NCBI GenBank assembly: GCA_902729315.2
Contig: LR746277.1
Coordinates: 3,787,001 to 3,851,000 of the forward strand
Length of the DNA: 64,000 nucleotides
Source of the DNA: Spirodela intermedia
Lineage: Eukaryota > Streptophyta > Magnoliopsida > Alismatales > Araceae
Direction of reading: 5' to 3'
Each line of letters begins with the position of its first letter. The stretch's first letter is position 1. A model generated the notes under the pieces. The model saw only the letters and a list, made by a program, of their open reading frames with translations, did no database searches and had not been told where the DNA came from. The position numbers and the translations under genes were made by a program. Of this stretch, positions 46,998 to 59,696 are shown piece after piece.

Positions 46998-49383
46998 ATG
47001 GTTACTGTAAACTTGGGAATCCTCCATTATGTATTAGATCACGTCTATGGGGCGCTTGTTCATCGTAACCGATTGACTACACCCTTCTTTTCAAGGGGAT
47101 GGGGGGGAAGCAAGCTTGATCTTCTGGAGAGTATGATCAAACAACTGTTCCCAGAAATCATTTGCCAGGAAACCCCCAGTTTGGTCCAGCCCCTTTGGCG
47201 AACTGTTTGGGAATCAAGAAATTCTTGTCTGAGGGAGGGTGTCTTTAGGACACCATGCAGTGAGGAACTCATGAGCGCTCTGCCTCCTGAAAGTCTCAAT
47301 GCAAGGGTTGCTTTTCTTGCGCCAAAGTTTGTCCAGCCACAGAAGATGGCCTGTGTAGTTCATCTGGCAGGTATTGGACGCCATTAACCAGCTTTTCATC
47401 ACTTATTTTTCATCTTTCATTTTAAGAAATAAAAGCGACAATTCAGATTTTTCTTGTTGTCTTTAAAGGAGCATTCAATCATATCTGTCTCATACTCGCT
47501 TCATTTTTTTAATGAATGAGTTATCCAATGGATGTCGATCAAATATGTTTATATTGAAATATAATAATTCTTAATTACTTTACCACTGCTGAAGTTTTCT
47601 TGAAGAATAGCCCTTGACTGTAGTTCTTATGAAGCCAGCTGAAGATGTGTACTTGCTCTTGTGGTATTTCTTTGCTTGTTTTATATTCATGCCATGTGAA
47701 TGATGCTCATCAGAAGCTTCCATCATTGGATGTCAAGCAAGGGACACATTTGTTGTAATAGTTGCAGCTAAAGGTAGAGGATTATACCATAAGTAACAAT
47801 CCTGTTTCAGAGGGGAATAAAGAAGTGAACATGTGAAGCTTGCTTAAGCTTTCTTTCGAAAATCTATTTGGCTAAATGCATCGCTGCGTTTTGTCTCATA
47901 TTTGCCTCTGGTGATGCTTTTATCTTGGGAATTAGGTTACTTTTATGTGATCCATGTATTCAACTTGCACTGAAACTGTGCTTTTATTTGAAAATTTCAG
48001 GCACAGGCGACCACTCATTTGAGCGTAGGCTACGCCTTGGTGGGCCATTATTGAAGGATAACATTGCTACCATGGTTCTTGAGAGGTGAAGAATACCCGT
48101 TCTGTTTTGTCGCATAGATGGATACAGTTTCCGTGTTGTTGTAGCTACTTAAATATTATTGAATGTGCCGCAGCCCATTCTATGGACAACGACGTCCTAG
48201 ACTGCAGCGTGGGGCAAAGCTACTCTGTGTGAGTGACTTGCTATTGCTAGGAAGAGCCACCATTGAGGAAGCAAGATCTCTGTTGCACTGGTTGGAAACT
48301 GAGGCTGGTTTTGGCAAGACTGGTGTTTGTGGCCTTAGCATGGGTAACTAAAATAGTTCATGTTCCCTTTTAACGATTGCGTTAAGAACACAGTTAGAGT
48401 TACGATCCCTAAAATTCATTACTCTTACTTCCTCTATTCTCAATCTCTCTAGTTTTGGGTTTTTTTCTCGCTATATTCTACCAGTATTTCTAACAAGCGT
48501 TTCAATACTATATTGAACCACCTAGTTGGGCCAGATATCGGCTGCTAGTGCTATGTTCTGTATTAACCTGTGGTATTTCCTGTCTCAGTGGCAATATCCA
48601 ACCATCCCTAAGTTTTATCTGTCATGCTCCTGTTTTAGGGGGAGTGCATGCAGCAATGGTTGGATCTCTTCACCCTACACCAGTCGCCACACTACCCTTC
48701 CTCTCTCCCCACTCTGCAGAAGTGGCTTTTTGTGAAGGAATCCTGAAACACGCCACTGCTTGGGAGGCGCTGAGAGAAGATGCGACACAAGCAGCTACAA
48801 TGACGCTAGAACAAGTGAGGGAGCGGATGCGATCGGTTTTGTCACTGACAGATGTGACTCGCTTTCCGGTACCCAAGATTCCTCAGGCGGTCATATTCGT
48901 TGCAGCCACTGTAAGTCCAAAAATCTTACTTCACTAAATTGAGCCTATTTATATCAGCATATATAAGTCTAATAATTTTATAAGCCTGTTGACTTTATTT
49001 AGAAGCTTTGTTCGTTTGGGTTTGCTAGCTGCTATTCATCTTCTTCCTTGTTTATTACCTATAAGTCAAAAGCATACTTTGTGGAGGGAATATAGACGCC
49101 ATACACCAATACTTCCTTCTGACACAGCTGCCGCATCCTCTAAAAACCCATCTGCAGATGTTCCAACATCTTCATGAAAACCCATATGACATTAAACCTA
49201 TTCTGGCTGTAGGACGATGGGTACATCCCTAGACACTCTGTCATGGAACTCCAGAAAGCTTGGCCCGGTTCTGAAGTTAGGTGGGTCACAGGTGGCCATG
49301 TCTCATCGTTTCTATTCCACAACGACGCCTTCCGCAAGGCGATCATTGACTCTCTGGACAGACTGGAGTGGAGAGAACCCTGA
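46998..49383 (+). CDS. ABHD18-type alpha/beta hydrolase
   Basis: Five coding exons: 46998-47370, 48001-48085, 48174-48343, 48639-48910 and 49213-49383 (stop TGA), phases consistent, 356 residues. The start MVTVNLGILHYVLDHVYGAL is the conserved N-terminus I know for plant members, and the exon opens after an acceptor-like sequence. Hydrolase landmarks: MACVVHLAGTGDH near the oxyanion region; GATMVLE-like NIATMVLESPFYGQRRP; nucleophile elbow G-L-S208-M-G; Asp302 in DDGYIPRHS; His329 in TGGHVSSF. This is a complete Ser-Asp-His triad, so an active serine hydrolase is expected, though substrates of plant ABHD18-like enzymes are unknown to me. A non-coding first exon probably lies near 45300-45470, with an intron ending CTGCAG at 46909, but that is inferred. 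The protein lacks any clear signal peptide. Confidence 0.93.
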
Positions 49384-52300
49384 ACAGGGATTCACTTGCT
49401 GAACAAGGTCGTCCCGTCCTCTTCATTTACATGTACATGAGCAAGGTCGTGTCAGGGTGTCTGAGGGGGAAGATTGGGGTTGAAGGGTCTCTTTAGACGC
49501 CCCTAAAATCAAAACTCCCGTGTTCTGGGGGAGGGAAGAAAGGCTAGAATTTGTTGTACAACTTAGGCTGCTAACCCAATAAAATATCCCATTAATTGTA
49601 CCTTCCGGTGTCCATCTTTGTTTTTTTCATGTCATCAAATGCTTGAATTGTTGGACAACAATTTAAGACGCTAATCGTGATTATGTTCTAAAATATCCGC
49701 ATTATTTATTTTTTCTTCAGCATATCTTCACTTTCTTCATCCCATCAGAAGCTTTTTTTTTTTTTTTTTTAACAATATAAGATGCCTATAGAAAAAGACT
49801 CTTTTAACGCAATTCTCTTCAAAAAGGGATCCCACCAGGCTGATAACCCATATTAAAAAAATAAAATAAAAATCGACGAACAATTTTGGTCAAGTCATTG
49901 GAAGATAGAATTTTCGGAACAATTTAAGAATCTTAATTAGACTGGTAAACCAATGAAATATCTCCTTAACTGTCCAGTATCAGATCCATTCTTTTCTCCC
50001 TAAGTGGGCAGATTCATCGAAAATTATATGTTCCCTAGGCCACCTACATATCATATTATTTACCTATTTTATCGTCCGAAGATTTGAATCTAGACCACCG
50101 TGGGACCAACATGGGCCCTTCATTGGATGAATCAGAGCCTAATGACTATAGAATTGGCATGTCAGCTGGTATCTTTTAGCGGTTCAATAGTCCCACGAAT
50201 AACCGGACTAGGTGTTCAACGATGATCGGCTCACAATCTGGAATCAGCCTCGGCACACAAGACTGGAACTCTTCAGATATCCGAACTATCCTCTCCTGGG
50301 TTTCAGTCAAATAGAAGAAAATAGCTTATCAATTACCAAAACTAGAGAGGATAAGCAGCTGAAGTTACTGGTGGATAATTGGGCTCCAAGCAAAACCTGC
50401 TTAAGAACAAGAACAAAGTGAATTAAAAACTACTAACCATAGTTGGAGCAAAAAACAGATCGTTTGAAGAAGGTACGCAGCTGAAGTCACTAAACACGGG
50501 ACTCCAAGCAAAGCTGATCGTTTAATGAACAGACTTGATTGCCCAAGCTAAAAGAATCCTAAGCAACTAAAGTTTCTAACAGCAGGAGCAAAGCAAAGAA
50601 TTCGCCCTCTCCCTTCTTCTTCGCGTGAACCTCTTTTGGAAAATACATGTCCTCAACCTTTTCCAGAGATATCAACTTTGGTTAATGTCTCAATAGAGTA
50701 TGCTTGGTTCATTCACACGACGTAGAGCATAGAGAGTAGCCGCATCCAACTGATATGAACAGTGAATTTAAGATGAATAAATCGCCAGAATAATTGCTGA
50801 TGATAATGCAAAATTCGAATCTTAGGATAAATGCGTGGACGATAAAATTGTTGACTGGAATTCTCTGGGATTATAAGGATGGATTTGATTGAATGGCCGC
50901 TGGAATGAGCATGCGATGTGAAGAACTAAGCAGTGCAGTTCCTGAAGATGAGATATTCATTCATAATAATCAACAGGCATGAGGAATGTGGAAATTCAGA
51001 AATAAAAATCATCACGAGAATTAGATTGTATACAGACTAGATAAAGAAATATGGAATATTGAGTTTAAAAAATGTGTCAGATAATTCTTCCCCTTGTCAT
51101 TCACATCAAGGTGTTGGAGAAATTTCCGCGGATTGATTATTCATCAAATTTACATCAACAAGTAAGGTGGATTTGATTACCTCAAGGATTAAAAGAATCA
51201 AAACCCAACAATGTAAGACAAACTTCTCTAAGACGTCTAAAAGAAGGAAGAAGAATTAAGTATTTATCAATAAAGTTAAGTTTGCACGGGGTTTGGATGA
51301 TTGGATGCATGTTTTCTATACACACGGATTTGAAGTAGAGGCAGCATGTGATCAGACTCTCTACATTCTGCACATAACTATCGTTATTCACAAAGCAACA
51401 TCAAGAACCACCCAGCAGTGCTTCCTATGTATTACGTGATAAACTACTGAATTCTCAACTAGAAAATCAAAGATGTTGGACAGTAGACACCATCCAGCAA
51501 AACCCATACATCAGCAGATGTGTATCCGTACGGTGGGATTCGCATCAGCGAGAAAAATCTTCTAAAGTTCTACCGGGCTAAATAGATCGATACGTGGACC
51601 ACAGACATCGGCATGATCAAGTCTGAGGATTGAATGAGAAACAAGAGAGAGAATTGAAGCACTAAACGCGGGAGTTGATGGCTGTGAAGCGTAATCAAAG
51701 AATTTGTTGTCACTGGGAGACAAAAATAAGAAAAAAAATATATCATCAGCCGTACAATTTTAGGGAGACAAAACCAGCTCACCAGCTACGAGAAGAAATC
51801 CCAAGGGGAGTTTTTGCAGGAACACGACCCATTTACCTATGAACCTTCTTGTCTGATGAATCAGAACAGTTCCCGGCATAATGTTGGCCCTGATACAAAG
51901 CAAACGAGGGACGCAATAGGACCCGGTCATAAATTTACGATAAACGGCTTCGCCGGAACTAACCATGAAAGAAGATGAAAATAAATATCGATCGAGGTCT
52001 GTGTAAACTAGAAGAGAGAAGATAGAGAGAAGAGGGAAAAAGATGGGAGAGAGCTAAAGAGAGAGTAGAGAGGAGAGAACTGTTACCAAAGGGTTCTTTC
52101 ATGGCTAATATCATTTCTAACAGAGCCCATCCTCCCACTGTTAGTTGGTTACCACACATTTAACGATGTGTAGTAACTTATTACCAATAGGAGGAGCGGC
52201 TTTATCAAGGATGTTATGATCCATGAAATAACTATTTGTTCGGTTCTTTCCCAAAAAGTGATGTCGGAATTTGGCCGCTAGACTTTCTTCTCATCAATGA

Positions 52301-53802
52301 GAGTCTTTGGAGACGGCAGATTAGAGCCACCGACCACAGACATATATAACCATGACTCTTAAAGAAAGGGATGAATTGAGTTCTTCTTAACAGATAGTCG
52401 TCGCGGAAAAGAAAGACACCACATTTGAAGGCGCTGCCATAATTCGGTATGCTATTGAGCAGAGGTCAAAGGAAAAAATGGAGAGAGAGAGAGAGAGAGA
52501 TGAGAGATGAGAAGGTATGAAGCTCTTAGAAAGAGGAAAGAAATAAAGGGATAATAGAGAAGAAGGAAAAAGGGGAGAGAAGAAGGAATAAGGGAAGAGA
52601 AGAAGGTCAATCAACGATCTACGAACTCAATGGCATAATGATAAATAAAGGTGTTGGACGTATCTTTTTACAGCAGTTTCAAAGGCCACTAAGGTAGGAT
52701 GAAACAGGCGGCCTCAAACAGTTCACAAGGAACACAATTTCTTACGGACTCCAAACTATTTTCCCCGATGACGTTGGGTCTCGTTTATAGTCCCAAGGTG
52801 TACTTGAGATTGGTGCGATTTGGTTTCCAGACGTTTGTCCCGGACTTTGTTAAAGTCGTCGGCAGAGTAAAGCTTTGGGGGCCTCTCGGCAGGCGTCGGC
52901 TCCGCCGGCTTCATCTCACGGTGGGGAAAGACATCACCATTCTTGGCCTTAAGGCCCGAATCCCTCTTTTTTGTTACATTTTTTACTTGGAATATTTGTT
53001 GAACCCCCCGACAGGGTCAGGATTCCCGGTGACCCTGGGCTTCCCCGGCGCCGACATTGCCCTCCGAAAAAGATGGGCCACGTGCCGACGGGGAAGCATG
53101 TGACCGCAGGCCAACCAAGCTGTTGGGATGATATACGGGGGGGTGTACTTTGTGATCAGATGGGCATGCCGGAGGCCTAAGCCCAATGGGCTTAGGTCTG
53201 AAGGGATCCTCGACAAACACGGCCGACACGGGAGACGACGGATGATATCTCCTTGTAAGTCCTAAGTCCATTTTGCCCTTATCAATCCTGTATGTGACAC
53301 CTCTCACTTGGCAGACCACCGTGTAACTCTATGCCACTGCCCGGCCTTGGGCTTACTGGACCCATCGTCACCACAAAGAGAGAGAGATTCGAAGGCATGA
53401 GGCTAGAGGTCATATGTATTGGAACGCGGTGCGAGTCGAACGAAAGGCTTTCGGGTTCCCAAACCTGAGATACCCCGGGGAACGCCGTCCGTTCAGGAAA
53501 CTTCGTCCACAAACCCATCGTATAGTAAATCAGCACATATTCAAGGGGAAAAGATAGAAATTTGCGGCATATTTCCCCACTTTTAATAGGGTACAAGACA
53601 AACTCCTGATCCAAAAAGCGTCTCTGTGAAGACTGACCAGATGTTCGGAGAGCATGCAGCAAGCCACAAGCTAGCCAAATGGGCGACCGTCTCGCCCACT
53701 CGTCATCTGTACTCCGCCACCCCCTTCGTCGCCGTCAACCTGCGCCAACCCCCTTCCTCACCATTAACTACGGGCTAAGAAGAGAGTTTCGAAGAAGCGA
53801 GC

Positions 53803-53834
<32 letters not shown>

Positions 53835-54233
53835 AGGGAGGGGTGGTTGGTGGTGGGTGGGGGAGGAATCGGCCAACAACTCCATTTGTTGATGTTCTTG
53901 AGAGAGAAGACTCACGAAGCTATTGCTGAGGGCGGATTCTGCAGTCGAAGATTCAGGTAAGAAGAAACGAGAGAATGGTGGTCAAAACCCGTATTCCATC
54001 AATGAAATGTATCCGTATATCCGATTAGCTGGTCTACATCCACGGCCTCTTCTGAAAAGAGTCCATTCACCTATTCCCCAAACTGACCCTTTCCGGTGCA
54101 ACGGGAAGGAACTAAGGCGCGATAGGTATCCGGCCCTCCAGCCGAAAAGAAGATGGCGTTATCAGCTCTCCTTGTTTCTTTCCCAATCCCTGATCCCCTA
54201 TTCTCCGTGCATACTCCGCTTGAATCTGTCGGC
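49384..54233. other. Gene-poor region between ABHD18-like and TGA genes
   Basis: 4.8 kb with no recognised gene. It contains the hydrolase 3' flank, a poly-T run of about 20 at 49750-49770, and GA-rich simple sequence at about 52010-52080, 52481-52500, 52550-52610 and 53803-53829. A perfect 9-bp inverted repeat lies at 53176-53196. Several 60-130-residue open frames occur (for example 52699-53103 + and 51966-51760 -), none with a motif I can name. The AT-rich texture of 50.0-52.3 kb resembles decayed repeats. Confidence 0.55.
53176..53196. repeat. Perfect inverted repeat CCTAAGCCC-AAT-GGGCTTAGG
   Basis: Nine-base arms around a three-base loop. Each arm has a GCCCA/TGGGC core like a site II/TCP element. 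It could form a hairpin or be a dimer binding site; no adjacent gene start is evident. Confidence 0.6.
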
Positions 54234-57200
54234 TCACTCCTGTCTTGGGCGAGCTAGCCAGAGGGAACTGAGGGCCCGGAGGCGGTGGAAGTACTCGGCC
54301 ATCGCCAGGAAGCACCGGGCGGCTTGACGTGTAGTGAGCATCTGGTGCAACCGGTGGAGGGTCTGCTGCCTCAGGTTGTCGGCCTGTAAGGATCACAAAA
54401 GCTATCAAAATTACCTCATCCCCCTTCTGAATGTTAAGATATTTTGTAGTTGGGCTGCATCCTTTTGAGGTTTTGAATATTACTGGAGAAAGAGATAAGA
54501 GAAAGATTCGGAGAACGTTGGGCAATGCTAAATTGAACATAAGATATACGTACTTGCCGAACAAGGCTTTCGAGGGTGGAGAGCTTGTTCACGGCCATGG
54601 CCATCTGCCCCATGTAGTTCTCCACGTTGGACGGGTAGTTCAGCTCATCTGAGGCAATGGTGTCTGAGAGAGCCCGCTGGAGGGCTTCGAGACCTTGGGT
54701 TAGCGAGTTCTCGGCCTCATTAGTCGACGTCCTCAGGGAGTATAATCCCATCATCTGCTGCTCCGTCAGCGGCTCTATGTGGCTGAGTAGAATCTGTATC
54801 CGAACACCACAAACAAAAGGAAAGAAATGTCAATTTAGGTCGTACATATTCAGTTAACTTACATGGGTGATGAAATTTATACGAACAAAATAAAGTCATA
54901 CTATGTTGGGGGAGTTTGGTGCTTAGTAGAGTATTCGAAGAGCAAGAAAGAGAAAATAAGAAGGGTGATTTTCGTTTTGCCAGTAACGTACCACGCAATG
55001 GTTCAACGCAGATACGAAAAAACTATTTTCATTGGTTACCAAGGCTGAATCATAGGGGGTAGACCCACAACAGATATAGGTCATGAATATTCAAAGAAAT
55101 GCAAGTTTGGCAGTCCTTTCATGGATCACGTTTTTACCTTCATATTATTTTGGAGTGGTTATGGTTGAATTGAACTGTTAGACAGACGAAGCAATCCCAT
55201 TCACTTTCTGTTGATCTTCGGCTTTAAATAGAAAAAATATCTTTAGACTTAGCTGAGCTGATGATATGCAGGGGATAGAGGAATCTAGATCGAATGAATT
55301 CGGAATTAGCAAACAAGAGGTTTGGTTGTGAGATTCTAAGGAGCTCACTACGAGAAAATTGTGCATGCTACATTGGAAGAATCATGCTTCTTATTAGCAT
55401 GCTATTCCTTCTGGAAGGATATGGGTTAAACTCTGGATTCCATTGCTGTTAGAGAGAGAAAGAATCTTATAGTTCAATCGAGATCTTGTTTCGTTTGGAA
55501 TGCTGATTCAAATCAAAACTTTGGGCAAGAAACTGTATGATTTCTTTTTAGCATCCCGAAAAAGAGGTCCCATATGCGTGGAGAACAGATAAAAGGGGCT
55601 TTTTCACAATTTTCAAAAGGTGGGAAATGAGCACAAATTCTCTATTTGGTGGAACCCAGAGGCACACATCGAGTAGAGACAGAAAGCTTCAATCCAAAAC
55701 ATCATGACTTGAGAGAAGAATACCTGTATTTAATCGTATTGAATACATGATCTTTACTTCTGGCGTTTACTACCGTTTTCCTGAGTTCTGTATCCATATT
55801 TACAATCTCTTGTACAAAATTTGCATAATATGTCTATGAAATTAATTTCCATTATTATGTATCATTGAGAACCCACGAAAGGTGTGGACAGAGAAACATA
55901 GGCATCAACGGGTGCCATAAAAAGTATGCACGTCCTAATGTGTGCATACCTTGTTAGACCTCTTCTTCTCTTCTACGAGGAACCAACTCCTCCGTCTGTG
56001 GAAGGTACAGACGTAAAGTTACTATCCTCAACTTCGGCACCTAACACCATGCACCTACCCCTGCCTTCATACATTCACACATGTGCATTATCTATCCACC
56101 TATATACGAATATGTGTACGCGTATTTTGTACCCATCTTGAATTGAAGAGATGGTAAGATTCATTTCACGCCTAACAAAATCCCAACAACTCAAATGCTG
56201 GCGGCTCTGGAGACAAAGCTGGTAGATTATTTGGCCCTCATGATAAGACAACTATGGTAATGGGTTTGGTACTCTCTTGTATTATCCCTCAGGGTGCCAG
56301 ATCTGTGTCCAAGGTATCATATCGCAAATAAGAAGATAGCAGAGGATTCGTCAAGTGAGATTTGTCACCGATATGGATCACCGGTGGGTCACTCACTGGG
56401 AGAGGAGCTTCACCATTATCAATCCAGAATCAATAAAGATCACTCTTCGGATCGGGTACCTCCTAACGTCACAATACCTAGTCCGTTTGCTTATGCCTAA
56501 GATGCTTTGAGTTTTTTAAGAAGGAAATGGCTTGATGATCATTGTGATTGTCTCACTATCTCTCTGCATGGCTTTATTTTCCGGTTTTTGATGACTGGGC
56601 TAAGGGATTAGGTTGAGAGTGTAGCAGAAGGAACAACTCAATGGCTTTGGAAGTGATTCGGAGTATGGACCCAACATCAAACAAGTGGAGTGGAGCTTTC
56701 AGGGACAAGGGCAGTTAGGACGAGTAATGAAAGGAGGATAAGCATATTTAGTGAATGTGAAGAGAAGAAAAACCTTGATGAGCTCGGATGGGCGGAAGCC
56801 ACCTAGCCACATGAAGCACCGCTCGGCGGGAGACTTCCATATGCCAGACACAAGGTGGAAGACGTCCGACTTGGCAACGATGCTCTTGAGGATAATCATC
56901 TCGTCGTAGTGGGCGACGCAGCTATCGATGAACATCTTCAGCTCGTTCTCCGGCAGTTGCTCTTGCACCGCCGCCCTCAGCTCCCACATCAGGCGGTGGT
57001 GTTCCTCTAGCCACCTCGCGTATTCCGTGTCGAACATCGCTGCATCTACAGGAGGACGGAAAAGATAAACATAAGATATAATTTGACAAAACTGCGAACC
57101 AAAGAAGCCACAAGGTCTGAGCTATGCCTGAGCTGATACAGCCGATGCCCGACGGCATCCCTTGGTCTCCAAGAAGACCGCCGCCCATGAACACGCCCTA

Positions 57201-58779
57201 AGCGCGTTTTAAAATGTTGTTAGCGTGAAAAACTGGATCACGAAAGAAGGAGAAAGGAATATGATTCGGTAAGATCAGTAGCGAGCCAACGGATAAGCGG
57301 CTGCACCTGAGATCTTGCCCTCTGGAGCTCCTGCTCGAGCTGCGTCAGCTTGATCCTGCTAGTCTCTAACTGCTGGACGTAAGCCTGTAGAATGCAAACA
57401 TAATGGGGGAGAAGTCTTCATTTTGAGTAGTCTCCTACTAAATGGTCTAGCATGAGAAACGAGAAGAAACAGCATCCCACAAAGAATGGTAAAAGCAAAG
57501 AGGAGACGCCATTTGCTCTATTCTGATTAGGGTTGACCGTACCTTCTTCCGGAGCCTACTTTTCCTTGCTGCTTCCCTATTCTGAGCAAGCCTCCTTAAT
57601 ATCTGCCAATAAATTAGCCAGTCAAATTAAGCTGAGCTACTGATGTTAGTCATCTCATCGTCGAAGAAAAGAAGAAACGGATGCGGTCAACAGTCGGGGG
57701 ACTCGGATCGTTCAAACGGCGACAAACCTTAGGGTCCGACGTCTTGGGGCTTTCCTGCTCCGAACTGGATGTTGTGGCCTTTCTACTTCCTTGACGCTGC
57801 TTCAACAACAGCAGAGAAGATCAATATGAGTCAGATCAAACTGGGAAATTAAAGACATCCAATTCCGAGAGGGTGGGAGAGAGGGAGAGAGAGGGAGAAA
57901 GGGGGGATGGAGAGAGAGAGAGAGAGAGAGAGAGTTCTACTTGCCTTCTCTGCTGATTTGACGTCCTTCCCTGGATCTGGCGCAGGTGGGAGTTGACTTC
58001 TTGTTGAATTCGGCGACCGGTCTGAAGGTCTTTTGAACACAAAAGTTGCTGGGGAAGCTATGCCAAGGCCTCCCTGGAAATACACAGTTTTTCAGTTGAG
58101 CAGCTGTAGGGCTCCAAGCAAATTAAAAACAAGAAAGGAGAATTAATAACTGCAAAGAGGTTGCCCATACCTTTGTAGACGGCTCAACATGCATGGGTTG
58201 GGATGGGAAGATGTTCAAGGTTTCTGCACACAGAAAGCCTTGTAAGCATTAAATCTCCTGAATTGTGCGACTCAACTATTGGCAAAGGAGGAACAAAAAT
58301 AGGAAGGAGACAGCCTTTCATCTTCCTTTCGTTCCCACGCAAAATGATGGTATATTTCCTCAGCAAGGAATAGGAAACATAGCTAGGCAGATATGTATAC
58401 ATATACATGGAGAGAAAAACAGTCGGTTAGAGGAAAGAGAGACTGCTTGTTTCGTCGGGGCTTCAGTTCCCCGCCATTGAAGAAGTCGGAGACGGAGAAG
58501 ATGAAAGAGAAGCGCAACTGGGAGTAGGAGAAGGATGGAAAAAAGAGAAAGGTTCAGTGGTAATTCCACTGCAGAGTTCAGCCAAACAAAAACGTGAGAA
58601 AACCTGAAAGATGAAGTCTCATCCTCTACGATTTTCAAAATTATGCAAAACCCAGACAAATCTAGTCGAAACATCGACGCCGGAAGACCTGCTTGCCATT
58701 GTCTCTCATGGCTATGATTAAGCAACTCCGTCCTCGGTACTGATCGATAAATTCAATGCTCCAGATTCACACCGAGAGG

Positions 58780-58830
<51 letters not shown>

Positions 58831-59525
58831 ATGACTAACAGACTGAACCTCTGAAATATCATCAGGATAATTTCTGCTTACGTTTCTGCTCTTGAACCGA
58901 GGGATGTTCATGTCCGTCTAGATAAAGAAATAGTGCCTGATCTAGCTCCCCCAGGTCATAGGCTCCAGTATCCTTATTCCTGCAATCGAGAAGCACATGA
59001 AATAAACTCAAAATCGGCATCTGGATAGAGATTCAGACGCAATATCGTTCATGTCGATGAACAATCCTATATTCCGCCTCTCCACGAGGAAATAAATCGT
59101 TCGCAGATATCGTATATAGCACTGCGCCACGAAATATATCATTATTGAAGCCAAGATTATCCTCTCTCTACCCATGTCCATCTCTATCCAACACACCGTC
59201 CAAAATCACACCGCGACTTTCCGAACTCTCAGCAAAAGATATACGAGAAGCAAATTGCTCACAACTAGGGGCCCCAAAGACTAAGAGCACTCCCGTGGTC
59301 AATCCCCCTCTCACCGACAAACTCCTCCACATCTCGGATGGTCTGAACGAAGGAAATCAAGACGTGGCTCTCGCCCTATTCGATTCTGTTGTGTAATTAC
59401 ATGAAGCTGCCGGGCAGGGAAGACGAGGGCTGAACCATGCCAAACGCAATCTGTTGGTGCTCTTGCGGCTGCGCCTGTTGCTGCTGCGAATGGGTCGCCT
59501 TCTTCGAGGTTCCTTTACTCGCCAT
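54234..59525 (-). CDS. TGA-class bZIP transcription factor with DOG1 domain (TGA2/HBP-1b type)
   Basis: Eleven exons on the - strand: 59525-59401, 58979-58882, 58223-58171, 58073-57945, 57796-57728, 57602-57543, 57384-57307, 57197-57128, 57045-56774, 54793-54554 and 54383-54234. They give 447 residues. Such factors bind TGACG (as-1) elements in the nucleus and, with NPR1, control salicylate and detoxification responses. The N-terminus is Gln-rich (residues 14-26), then GAYDLGELDQALFLYLDG. The basic region (159-178) has the invariant N166-x7-R174 in QNREAARKSRLRKK. A short zipper at 179-204 (AYVQQLETSRIKLTQLEQEL) is followed by the DOG1/NPR-binding domain: FDTEYARWLEEHH, DVFHLVSGIWKSPAERCFMW, YMGQMAMAVNKLSTLE and RALSSLWLARPRQE. 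Two introns seem to use GC donors: after exon 4 (AAG|GCAAGT) and after exon 8 (CAG|GCATAG). Exon 5 begins at a tandem AAGCAG acceptor. Confidence 0.94.
57910..57934. repeat. (GA)n microsatellite in TGA intron 4
   Basis: A perfect GA run of about 25 bases only nine bases from the GC donor of exon 4. On the transcribed strand it is a CU-rich tract just inside the intron. Confidence 0.95.
58774..58826. repeat. (GA)n microsatellite in TGA intron 2
   Basis: About 50 bases of GA with a GGGA interruption and one GATA interruption, between exons 3 and 2 of the TGA gene. Confidence 0.93.
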
Positions 59526-59686
59526 CGGACGCCACCCCCTGAAAAAGTGCCCTCTCCGTCTTTCTCCTCGCTTTCTCTATCGACACCGCAGAACGGAACC
59601 ATTAATGGTGCAGTAGACTTCTGTTTTCTCCATTCGCCGGTCCCTGCCACCGGCGAAGAAGCGCGGGTCCCGGGTGTGCTTGGAGC

Positions 59687-59696
59687 GATATATAGA
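59687..59696 (-). promoter_or_regulatory. TATA box of the TGA bZIP gene
   Basis: On the - strand this reads CTATATATCG, about 165 bases before the ATG at 59525. It fits a leader of roughly 130 bases. Confidence 0.45.

Noticed and set aside
52699-53103. 134-residue plus-strand open frame
   Set aside because: No recognisable motif, no supporting context; likely chance or repeat remnant.
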